A stretch of DNA of 5,244 bases from an uncultured Acidimicrobium sp. (GTDB taxonomy: Bacteria; Actinomycetota; Acidimicrobiia; Acidimicrobiales; Ilumatobacteraceae): the NCBI GenBank assembly GCA_903895515.1, contig CAITUB010000232.1, positions 1-5,244 on the forward strand, given 5' to 3'. A program made the translations under genes and the position numbers. The first letter of the stretch is position 1; every line of letters begins with the position of its first letter. Under the pieces are notes generated by a model. It did not search any database. It was not told the origin of the DNA and saw only the letters and a program-made list of their open reading frames with translations. Of this stretch, positions 1 to 5,203 are shown piece after piece.

Positions 1-44
1 ACGAACGCTTGTCACCACATATTAGTGGCGAGTTGAATGCGTGG

Positions 45-1145
45 CTACGGGCGAATTTCGTAGAACGCGTTGATCGAATGGTCAATATCTAGCCTGCGGA
101 ATTGTGAGAACCCAGCCGACTTGGCCATGGACTCTGCGTTACCTGCAGAAAGCCCAAGCGTGCCAAGCCCGGCGCCATCTGGTGAAGACATTGCAGACGA
201 CATGCACGACAGCACGCTGATGCCGTACATCAACGGAGCCATCGGATTTTTCTGTGCGTTAAGCGCAAAGGTGTCGTGTGCCTTGATGTCGACGAGTAGC
301 CATGTGCCGTTTGGTTTCAGCGCAGCTCGAATGGCGTGCATCATTTCCGCTGGGTGTGTCATGTCGTGAATGCAGTCAAACGTGGTGATGAAGTCAACAG
401 AGTTGTCCGTTGGCAAAGGTTGTTTGCGTGGGTCATGAAAAGAAACGTTTTTCACACCAGATGCGTTGAGTTTGTCTGCTGCGCGATCGAGGGCGTACTG
501 GCTGATGTCGTAACCAACGAATGAACTCTTGGGGAAGTGCTTGCCCATGAGCAGGATGGCGCTTCCTGCGCTGCAGCCGATGTCGGCAACTTTCACACCG
601 TTTGCAAGCGCGTCACGGATTCCGTCAATTGCTGGAATCACCGTGTCAATAAGGTTTGCATTCGTCCATGGTTCGAAACTGCGTTCAATACCAACCGCTC
701 CTTCGGGGCCGTGGCTGTCGTAGTCATGACCAATACCGGTGCGGAAGCTTTCGGGCATCTTGTTCAGCGCCGCCATGGTCTGTGGCAAGCGATGGAACAT
801 GCCCATGCCAAAAGCGGGGCTGTTTGGGTCAGCGAGTACTGCAACTTGTTCGGGGGACAAGAAGAACTGATCGTCATCAATGGTTGGTGATTCAGATGGA
901 GTGTTTGTTGCAGAAATAAGACGAGCAGATGCCTGGTTGTATGCCCACTCTCGGACCCAGCGCTCATTCAGTTCGGTGGCATGAGCAAGTTGAGCAGTCG
1001 TCATCGGTTGTGCGGTTTTGGCAAGTGCCGCGTACAGACCTAGTTGGTCACCTAAGTGCACCATTCCTGATGTCACCGCTCCTTCAAGCTTGGTGAACAA
1101 CAGGAACGAAAACATCTTGAGTTTGTCGGGGTCGATGGTGCTCAT
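45..1145 (-). CDS. SAM-dependent class I methyltransferase with N-terminal winged-helix domain (Rv2258c-like)
   Basis: A 366-residue cytoplasmic protein that should transfer a methyl group from S-adenosylmethionine to an unknown small-molecule substrate. Residues 1-100 resemble the winged-helix/dimerisation domain common in this family (a 'TTAQLAHATELNERWVREW' helix-turn-helix-like stretch near 49-67). The catalytic Rossmann domain follows: motif I is VADIGCSAG at about 186-194, the acidic motif II residue is in VGYDIS at about 210-215, and the family-typical FDCIHD lies at about 256-261, followed by LKPNGTWLLVD. The domain order and the FDxIHD motif match the Mycobacterium Rv2258c-type methyltransferases as I know them. 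The ATG at 1145 is chosen. A TTG two codons upstream (1151) is an alternative, and a weak AGG is actually better spaced from that TTG (5 nt). The gene diverges from the SIMPL gene with a gap of about 65 bp. The substrate cannot be read from the sequence. Confidence 0.87.
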   Translation of the reverse strand: MSTIDPDKLKMFSFLLFTKLEGAVTSGMVHLGDQLGLYAALAKTAQPMTTAQLAHATELNERWVREWAYNQASARLISATNTPSESPTIDDDQFFLSPEQVAVLADPNSPAFGMGMFHRLPQTMAALNKMPESFRTGIGHDYDSHGPEGAVGIERSFEPWTNANLIDTVIPAIDGIRDALANGVKVADIGCSAGSAILLMGKHFPKSSFVGYDISQYALDRAADKLNASGVKNVSFHDPRKQPLPTDNSVDFITTFDCIHDMTHPAEMMHAIRAALKPNGTWLLVDIKAHDTFALNAQKNPMAPLMYGISVLSCMSSAMSSPDGAGLGTLGLSAGNAESMAKSAGFSQFRRLDIDHSINAFYEIRP

Positions 1146-1210
1146 ATGCAATAGAACCTAGTGCTTTTGCCTGACCACAAATTCAGTGGGGTGTAGGGCA
1201 AACTGGGTGT

Positions 1211-1969
1211 ATGACTTGGAAAAAAATCGTTGGAGTTGTCGCAATAGTTGTTCTAGCCATGATGGTGTTTCGCGGATGTGGCGACGGTCGAGGAATGATG
1301 CGCGACCATGACGAGGTGCATGGTGGATCAAACTCCGCACAGGGCGTGACCGTGCAGGCGACTGGAACAGTAAAAGTAGTTCCCGATGGAGTCAGTTTCA
1401 ATTTTGCAGTTTCGGTGTTGGCCCAGTCTTCTGAAACCGCAATGTCTGATGCAAGTGCAACAGCCGAAAAGGTTCGCGCCGCTCTAGATGCTGCAGGAGT
1501 TGCAAAAGATGACATCGCAACCCAGAACGTCAGCGTGTATCCGGAATATGCATCAAGCACGACAGGAACTCAAACGCTCACGGGATACCGCGCGCAGCAA
1601 ATTTTCACAGTCATATTGCGTGACACGGCCAAGGCCGGAGAAGTAGTAGATGCAGTTATTGCTGCTGGCGGAAATTCATTGCAGGTATACGGCGTAACGC
1701 CAACTCTGCTTGATACCGATGCTGCGGTTGCACAGGCTCGTGAAGCAGCGATCAAGAGTGCGAAGGAAAAGGCGAAAGATTACGCAGGATTGGTTGACGC
1801 GAATCTTGGATCAGTGGTGTACGTAACCGAAGTAACTTCGCCAAGTTCACCCATCCCGTTGATGGTTGGGGATTCGGCTACCGCGTCAGCTCCGATGGCA
1901 AAGACCGAGATCAACCTTGGAACCCAAGAAGTATCGGTAACAGTCGAAGTTCGCTGGAGCTTGAACTAA
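1211..1969 (+). CDS. SIMPL domain-containing (DUF541/YggE-like) membrane-anchored protein
   Basis: A 252-residue protein with one hydrophobic N-terminal segment (about residues 5-20) preceded by KK, so it is probably exported and either anchored or cleaved. After a short polar linker, residues 44-252 form a SIMPL domain: VTVQATGTVKVVPDG (about 46-60), a helix rich in Ala, IATQNVSVYPEY (102-113), LTGYRAQQIFTVILRD (123-138), an AGGNSLQVYGVTP stretch (152-164), and the helix REAAIKSAKEKAKDYAGLV followed by LGSVVYVTE. This order and spacing are those of the YggE/DUF541 family, whose role is poorly defined; members have been linked to oxidative-stress tolerance and outer-surface functions. A Cys at residue 23 (FRGC) lies where a lipobox would be, but the -1 to -3 residues fit it poorly. 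The start ATG has only a weak GGG 3 nt upstream. Its TAA stop overlaps the stop of the convergent DUF952-GNAT gene. Confidence 0.88.
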   Translation: MTWKKIVGVVAIVVLAMMVFRGCGDGRGMMRDHDEVHGGSNSAQGVTVQATGTVKVVPDGVSFNFAVSVLAQSSETAMSDASATAEKVRAALDAAGVAKDDIATQNVSVYPEYASSTTGTQTLTGYRAQQIFTVILRDTAKAGEVVDAVIAAGGNSLQVYGVTPTLLDTDAAVAQAREAAIKSAKEKAKDYAGLVDANLGSVVYVTEVTSPSSPIPLMVGDSATASAPMAKTEINLGTQEVSVTVEVRWSLN

Positions 1970-1975
1970 TTAGTT
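1964..1975. repeat. Perfect 12-bp palindrome over two convergent stop codons
   Basis: AACTAATTAGTT is its own reverse complement. It contains the TAA stop of the SIMPL gene (1967-1969) and the TAG stop of the convergent DUF952-GNAT gene (1966-1968 read on the minus strand). It is AT-rich and has no loop or GC stem, so it does not look like a standard rho-independent terminator. Confidence 0.7.
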
Positions 1976-2802
1976 AATTGAAGGCACATCACGGTGTGCG
2001 CGATGCCATTTAGTTCTGTTTCTCGTAGCGGTTTCCAACCCTTGTTTGTGTACCACTGCTGTTGATCGTTTGTGTAGAGGTATAGAGCAGGGTGACCTAA
2101 CTGGTGTGCTCGCTGCACGATGCGTTGGACGACTGTTGTAGCGACACCGAGTGCGCGGTTGGTTGGCAATGTGAGCACTGCCGCAAGCCATGGGCCAGGT
2201 TCAGGTGCGTTTGGCAATTCGTCGTCATCGATAAGTGTTGCCATGCCGATGAGTTCATCATTCGTGCTGAGCGCTACGTATGTCTCGGCAAATCGACCTG
2301 CATAACTTCCGGTGAGTCCGTATAAGTCCAAATAGGTCTGCACTGAATCTTCAGAAAATATCTCTTTCCATTCTGTTACGGAAAGTTCTGCGGCACGTTG
2401 CCAATGTTGCGGGGCTTCCGTGATGTTGACGACCGAGTAAGTCTTGAGCTGCGCTGGTGTAGTGAATGTGCCGTGGTCGTCGCATGGGAACTCGATTACT
2501 TCACTGACCGCATCAAGATTGATGGGCCCATAGATATGGGGGAACATTGGCTCGTGCGGAAGAGCGGTCGAACCGTCAATGTGTGCAGGTGGTTCAAACT
2601 TCAGTTGGCTTGTGAGCTTCGTTGGATTGATGTTCAGCAACACCATGTTGCTCGTGCCTCTGTAGTACTTGTTGGCCACGCCCACCATTTGGTGCTCGGT
2701 AGAGCAGTGTGCGAAGCCTTCCGTTGCAACCGAAGGGGCGACAAGTTGTCCGCGTGCTTGAGCATCGGCCCAGCTTTCGCGCGACAACAAGTGCAAAATC
2801 AC
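1966..2802 (-). CDS. DUF952-GNAT acetyltransferase fusion protein, third cistron of the vapBC operon
   Basis: A 278-residue two-domain protein. Residues 1-108 are a complete DUF952 domain: MILHLLSRESW at the start, ATEGFAHCST (about 26-35), NKYYRG (44-49), LKFEPPAH (67-74) and FPHIYGPINLDAV (87-99). Residues about 120-278 form a GNAT N-acetyltransferase: YVALSTNDELIGMATL, PWLAAVLTLP, the acetyl-CoA pyrophosphate loop RALGVA (216-221, fitting R/Q-x-x-G-x-G/A), then ALYLYTNDQQQWYTNKGW (about 239-256). DUF952 proteins are usually stand-alone proteins of roughly 110 residues and unknown function; I recall Pfam placing them with ADP-ribosyltransferase-like folds, which I could not check. GNAT enzymes acetylate amines using acetyl-CoA; the substrate is unknown. 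The frame stays open upstream to 2913 inside vapC, but the GTG at 2802 is chosen because DUF952 proteins begin with M-I-x-H at this point and it lies 4 nt after the vapC stop. No Shine-Dalgarno is well placed, so translation may be coupled to vapC. Confidence 0.87.
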   Translation of the reverse strand: MILHLLSRESWADAQARGQLVAPSVATEGFAHCSTEHQMVGVANKYYRGTSNMVLLNINPTKLTSQLKFEPPAHIDGSTALPHEPMFPHIYGPINLDAVSEVIEFPCDDHGTFTTPAQLKTYSVVNITEAPQHWQRAAELSVTEWKEIFSEDSVQTYLDLYGLTGSYAGRFAETYVALSTNDELIGMATLIDDDELPNAPEPGPWLAAVLTLPTNRALGVATTVVQRIVQRAHQLGHPALYLYTNDQQQWYTNKGWKPLRETELNGIAHTVMCLQLTN

Positions 2803-2806
2803 GTAT

Positions 2807-3184
2807 TTAGCGTAGATCCTGAACTTTCCAATTGCCCTTTGCGTTGATGATTTCAGGGTCGCCTGTAAGAATTTTGGCGTTATTGGCGAGTGCAGTTGCG
2901 ACACAAAATGCATCGCCTAGAGCCATTTTGTGTGCAGCCTTGATTCGTGACGCAGAAAGTGTGAGTTCTTCATCAACTTCAATGAATGCAAGGTTTTGGC
3001 GTAGAGCTGGGAGAACATGCTGGATGGCTTTATCTCCGTGTTTTCTGGAGAGGATGTACAGAACTTCACAAACATTGACAAGGCTGATCACTGGGCGAGA
3101 TGGAATTGTTTTTTCTACGGCAGAAGCAGAAGGCCCATCTTCAAGCCAATTGATTACTGCCCAAGAGTCGAGACAAATATTCAT
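2807..3184 (-). CDS. vapC: PIN-domain ribonuclease toxin, VapC family
   Basis: A 125-residue PIN-domain protein, a usual length for VapC toxins, which are Mg-dependent endoribonucleases that cut tRNA or rRNA and are held inactive by the partner VapB. The four conserved acidic residues are all present: D6 (CLDSWAVINWLE), E40 (VNVCEVLY), D91 (MALGDAFCVATA) and D109 (ILTGDPE). The nuclease therefore looks intact. Its ATG overlaps the antitoxin stop as ATGA (4-nt overlap), the typical arrangement of a toxin-antitoxin pair that keeps expression coupled. The stop at 2807 is followed after 4 nt by the GTG of the DUF952-GNAT gene, so three genes appear co-transcribed. The cellular RNA target cannot be deduced. 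Confidence 0.92.
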   Translation of the reverse strand: MNICLDSWAVINWLEDGPSASAVEKTIPSRPVISLVNVCEVLYILSRKHGDKAIQHVLPALRQNLAFIEVDEELTLSASRIKAAHKMALGDAFCVATALANNAKILTGDPEIINAKGNWKVQDLR

Positions 3185-3396
3185 CGAGCCTCATTGCGAC
3201 GGTCATCCATCAACATTTTGAGCATGCCAGAGCCTGCAAACATGCCACGTAGAGATTTGGTTGTGTGCACAGACTGAATGAGTACACCATTCTCAGAAAG
3301 TGAAACAACGACCTCGTCACCCGGCTCAATTCCAAGTTCGTCGCGAAACTTCTTTGGAATAACTACTTGACCCTTGGGTCCAACTTTTTGTGCCAT
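3181..3396 (-). CDS. vapB: AbrB/MazE-type antitoxin, VapB family
   Basis: A 71-residue protein. Residues 1-45 form a SpoVT-AbrB swapped-hairpin DNA-binding domain (KVGPKGQVVIPKKFRDELGI, then EPGDEVVVSL and GVLIQ). Residues 49-71 (LRGMFAGSGMLKMLMDDRR) match the short C-terminal segment that usually wraps the VapC PIN domain and blocks its active site. It should neutralise the adjacent VapC and repress its own promoter, with the toxin as co-repressor. The frame is open much further upstream, but that extension (to 3588) lies inside the transporter gene and is low-complexity Ser-rich. The ATG at 3396 starts exactly at the AbrB domain. No Shine-Dalgarno precedes it; a TATGAT hexamer ends 6 nt before the ATG, suggesting leaderless translation. 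Confidence 0.9.
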   Translation of the reverse strand: MAQKVGPKGQVVIPKKFRDELGIEPGDEVVVSLSENGVLIQSVHTTKSLRGMFAGSGMLKMLMDDRRNEAR

Positions 3397-3402
3397 TTCA
3401 TA

Positions 3403-3408
3403 ATCATA
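3403..3408 (-). promoter_or_regulatory. Candidate -10 box of the vapBC-DUF952-GNAT operon
   Basis: On the minus strand this is TATGAT, one mismatch from TATAAT and fitting the actinobacterial TAnnnT pattern. It ends 6 nt before the vapB ATG, which would put the transcription start at or next to the A of the ATG. No good -35 hexamer is found 16-18 nt upstream. Confidence 0.5.
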
Positions 3409-3413
3409 ACAAA

Positions 3414-3436
3414 ATGGTATAACTGATGGTATAACT
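3414..3436. promoter_or_regulatory. Candidate VapB operator: two direct repeats of 12-bp period
   Basis: ATGGTATAACT occurs exactly twice, at 3414-3424 and 3426-3436, separated by one base. A degenerate third copy (the ATAAC core) falls at 3406-3410. The pair covers the region immediately upstream of the candidate -10 box of vapB, where an autoregulating antitoxin would be expected to bind. The function as an operator is inferred from position. Confidence 0.5.
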
Positions 3437-3440
3437 TTCG

Positions 3441-3460
3441 TGGGTACTGTCATGTACCTA
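3441..3460. repeat. Short inverted repeat at the end of the transporter gene
   Basis: GGTAC (3443-3447) and GTACC (3454-3458) pair around a 6-base loop. The outer bases T-A and G-T extend the stem to 7 pairs. It overlaps the stop codon of the transporter. In the minus direction no T-run follows, so it is at best a weak terminator or part of the operator region of vapB. Confidence 0.35.
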
Positions 3461-4318
3461 TGTGTGCGCCGACTTTGACTCGTAGGCAAGTGCGGCGATG
3501 ACGATGACGATGCCGAACCACGCAAGTGCTGCAGGTCGTTCGTCGAGTACCACTGCACCAAGAATGGTGGCAACAACTGGTTCGGCAAGCGTGATCATGG
3601 TGGTCTCGCGGGGCTCTAGGTTTTTCAAACCGCTCGCGTATGCCCAGTAGGCAAGTGCGACCGTCACAATTCCTAGCCATAGGCCTAGTGATATTCCGCC
3701 AGTGGTGAATATCCAATCGGTGTTCACAAACAACAGTGAAGGGGCCAACATGATTGCCGCAATGCCGAACACACGTGACATGGCTACATCGCTCGTCACG
3801 CCCGACTCAACAATGCGTTTGCTGGTTAATGCGAAGAGTGCGTAACCCAACCCGGCTGCAAGTGCATACGCAATTCCAGGTACCGAAACGTTCGTGTCAT
3901 TGCCAGACAACACAATGAGCGACATTCCGGCGATTGCTGCAGTGGTTGCCAGCATCCACGTTCGAGTAGGAAGCGAACGAAACAAGATTGCTGACAACAC
4001 GCCAGTCAGAATCGGTGCTGAACCAAGCGCAACGACAGTGCCGATGGCTACGCCTGTTTCATGAACAGCAGCAAAAAATGTTGCTCCGTACATGGCCTGG
4101 CCGAAGCCGGCAATGATCCATATATATAGGGGTAATGAAACCGTGGTGACATTTGGCTTACGGACTAGCCCAGTAATGGCAAATAATGCGATGGCACCAA
4201 CAATGAACCGGATGGCTGCGACGCCAAGCGAAGTGGCGCTGTCTGGTCCAAGTGCACGCGATGTGCCAGTTGTGGCAAAGCAGATTGCCGCAAACAGCAC
4301 TAACAGTCGTGAACGCAC
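3458..4318 (-). CDS. EamA/DMT-superfamily membrane transporter
   Basis: A 286-residue, very hydrophobic protein with about ten predicted membrane helices, the usual size and topology for EamA (drug/metabolite transporter) permeases, which arose from two repeats of five helices. Seen directly: helix 1 at about 4-19, RFIVGAIALFAITGL (37-51) as helix 2, YGATFFAAVHETGVAIGTVVALGSAPILTGVLSAILF across helices 3-4, and in the second half ITLAEPVVATILGAVVLDERP (242-261), the typical EamA LxEPV...LxE motif. The substrate is unknown; relatives export amino acids, metabolites or drugs. The frame is open for a further 51 codons upstream, but these read through the antisense of tRNA-Arg and give the well-known spurious 'VGIEPTTYGL' peptide. 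The GTG at 4318 fits the first membrane helix, and a TACCGT hexamer ends 6 nt before it. Confidence 0.85.
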   Translation of the reverse strand: MRSRLLVLFAAICFATTGTSRALGPDSATSLGVAAIRFIVGAIALFAITGLVRKPNVTTVSLPLYIWIIAGFGQAMYGATFFAAVHETGVAIGTVVALGSAPILTGVLSAILFRSLPTRTWMLATTAAIAGMSLIVLSGNDTNVSVPGIAYALAAGLGYALFALTSKRIVESGVTSDVAMSRVFGIAAIMLAPSLLFVNTDWIFTTGGISLGLWLGIVTVALAYWAYASGLKNLEPRETTMITLAEPVVATILGAVVLDERPAALAWFGIVIVIAALAYESKSAHT

Positions 4319-4324
4319 GACTAA

Positions 4325-4330
4325 ACGGTA
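4325..4330 (-). promoter_or_regulatory. Candidate -10 box of the EamA transporter gene
   Basis: TACCGT on the minus strand fits TAnnnT and ends 6 nt before the GTG start at 4318, the same spacing as upstream of vapB. No Shine-Dalgarno lies before the GTG, so a leaderless transcript is plausible. The hexamer carries little information and no clear -35 is present. Confidence 0.3.
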
Positions 4331-4363
4331 GTTGGGTGGGCGGTAGATTTGAGCAAGCAGATT

Positions 4364-4437
4364 GCTCCCGTAGCTCAGTTGGATAGAGCGGCGGACTTCT
4401 AATCCGTAGGTCGTAGGTTCGATTCCTACCGGGGGCG
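4364..4437 (+). tRNA. tRNA-Arg(TCT)
   Basis: A 74-base cloverleaf can be folded by eye. The acceptor stem GCTCCCG pairs with CGGGGGC (one G-T pair). The D arm is GCTC-loop-GAGC. The anticodon stem GCGGA/TCCGT holds the loop CTTCTAA with anticodon TCT at 4398-4400, decoding AGA and probably AGG. The variable loop is AGGTC and the T arm is GTAGG-TTCGATT-CCTAC. The discriminator base is G at 4437. The 3' CCA is not encoded (CAA follows), so it must be added after transcription. It diverges from the EamA transporter with a 45-bp gap; a TAGATT hexamer at 4344-4349 could be its -10 box, without a convincing -35. Confidence 0.96.
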
Positions 4438-4470
4438 CAATTGCAAATAAGCGTGTAAATATCGCGCGCA

Positions 4471-4501
4471 TTGTGGGTTAGGGGCTCTGAACGCCTATCC
4501 T
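4471..4501 (+). promoter_or_regulatory. Weak candidate promoter of carD
   Basis: TATCCT at 4496-4501 fits TAnnnT, and TTGTGG at 4471-4476 has the TTG of a -35 box, but the 19-bp spacer is longer than the ideal 17. A start near 4508 would give a leader of about 25 nt containing the Shine-Dalgarno. The rest of the 95-bp gap between tRNA-Arg and carD shows no strong terminator. Confidence 0.3.
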
Positions 4502-4517
4502 TTCGGGGTCAGTCTGT

Positions 4518-4524
4518 AGAGAGG
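4518..4524 (+). promoter_or_regulatory. Ribosome binding site of carD
   Basis: AGAGAGG lies 8 nt before the GTG at 4533, a good match to the anti-Shine-Dalgarno. It decides the start in favour of this GTG, which also places the protein start exactly where CarD family members begin (M-x-F-K-x-G-D). Confidence 0.7.
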
Positions 4525-4532
4525 TCGCTTCA

Positions 4533-5201
4533 GTGAAATTCAAAAAAGGTGACACCGTCATTTACCCGCAGCACGGTGCCTGCATTGTGCATGGAATCAA
4601 GCGCATGAAGGCTTTTGGCTCGGTCCAGGAATACCTCATTTTGAAGACCGTCATCAACGAGATGACCCTTTCCGTGCCTACCGCAATGGCGAACCAAGTA
4701 GGTGTGCGCCCGCCGGTATCGAAGTCTGAACTCGAAGACTTGCGCTCAGTGCTTTCGAAAGCCGACCCACGCGTTCCTGCAAACTGGTCACGTCGTTTTA
4801 AGAACCACCAAGAAAAGTTGAAGAGTGGCGACGTGTATCAAGTTGCCGAAGTAGTTCGTAACTTGGCAGCGCGTGACCGCGACAGTGCATTGTCGGCTGC
4901 AGAAAAAACCATGTACGACCGTGCGCGCATCAACTTAATTTCAGAAATTTCACCTGCACTCAAAGTTTCAACTGATGCCGCAGAAGTGTGGCTGGATGCA
5001 GCACTTGAGCAAGGCGTATTGAAGCCGTCAAAGGGCGCAAAGATTGTGAAGCAGATTCCAAAAGATGATGCCAAGCCAGTTGCTAAAGCAGTTGCCAAAG
5101 ATGCAGCTAAGCCAGTTGCTAAAGCAGCAAAGGTCGCCAAAGTTGCGAAGGTTGCAAAAGTAGCGAAAACTCCCGCTAAGGCCGTAGCGAAAAAGAAGTA
5201 G
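4533..5201 (+). CDS. carD: CarD/CdnL-family RNA polymerase-binding regulator with Lys/Ala-rich C-terminal tail
   Basis: A 222-residue protein. CarD binds the RNA polymerase beta subunit and stabilises the open promoter complex, mainly at rRNA and housekeeping promoters. Residues 1-60 form the Tudor-like RNAP-interaction domain (FKKGDTVIYPQHGACIV, then EYLILKTVINEMTLSVP). Residues 61-163 form the helical DNA-binding domain: NWSRRFKNHQEKLKSGD holds W85 and K90, which match, by position without gaps, the Mycobacterium tuberculosis residues that wedge the upstream edge of the bubble; VAEVVRNLAARD and LSAAEKTMYDRAR follow. Mycobacterial CarD is about 162 residues; this one carries some 55 extra. 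From about 177 the tail is built of AKPVAKAVAKD-type and VAK repeats, with 15 Lys in 46 residues and no aromatic residue. Such tails occur in actinobacterial HU and histone H1 and should bind DNA non-specifically. The GTG start follows a good Shine-Dalgarno, and the next gene begins 2 nt after the stop. Confidence 0.93.
   Translation: MKFKKGDTVIYPQHGACIVHGIKRMKAFGSVQEYLILKTVINEMTLSVPTAMANQVGVRPPVSKSELEDLRSVLSKADPRVPANWSRRFKNHQEKLKSGDVYQVAEVVRNLAARDRDSALSAAEKTMYDRARINLISEISPALKVSTDAAEVWLDAALEQGVLKPSKGAKIVKQIPKDDAKPVAKAVAKDAAKPVAKAAKVAKVAKVAKVAKTPAKAVAKKK
5061..5132 (+). repeat. 36-bp imperfect tandem repeat coding the CarD tail
   Basis: Two 36-bp units (5061-5096 and 5097-5132) encode KDDAKPVAKAVA and KDAAKPVAKAAK. 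A 19-bp core is identical in both, at 5073-5091 and 5109-5127. The second unit runs into a shorter 9-bp-period stretch encoding VAK repeats to about 5168. This suggests the tail grew by in-frame slippage or duplication. Confidence 0.75.
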
Positions 5202-5203
5202 TC

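Noticed and set aside
537..890. 117-codon plus-strand open frame
   Set aside because: It is antisense to the conserved methyltransferase and its translation has no recognisable motif.
1183..1560. 125-codon minus-strand open frame
   Set aside because: It is antisense to the SIMPL gene, whose coding frame has clear family motifs; no independent support.
2398..2847. 149-codon plus-strand open frame
   Set aside because: It is opposite the DUF952-GNAT gene, shows no domain-like pattern, and is rich in Cys, Trp and Arg as antisense shadows often are.
2803..2913. Upstream extension of the DUF952-GNAT frame into vapC
   Set aside because: The residues there match no part of DUF952, which typically starts at the GTG at 2802; overlap of 107 bp with an intact vapC is unlikely.
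3397..3588. Upstream extension of the vapB frame
   Set aside because: It lies within the transporter coding region, is Ser/Pro-rich without domain character, and the AbrB domain begins exactly at ATG 3396.
4319..4471. Upstream extension of the EamA transporter frame (51 extra codons)
   Set aside because: It translates the antisense of tRNA-Arg, yielding the familiar spurious 'VGIEPTTYGL' peptide; the membrane protein starts naturally at GTG 4318.
4483..4514. Possible hairpin (CTGA...TCAG) between tRNA-Arg and carD as terminator
   Set aside because: Only four consecutive pairs form before mismatches and no T-run follows.
4838..5140. 100-codon minus-strand open frame rich in Ala, Leu and Thr
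   Set aside because: It is the antisense of the repetitive Lys/Ala tail and helical domain of carD; the apparent hydrophobic repeats come from the repeat on the other strand.
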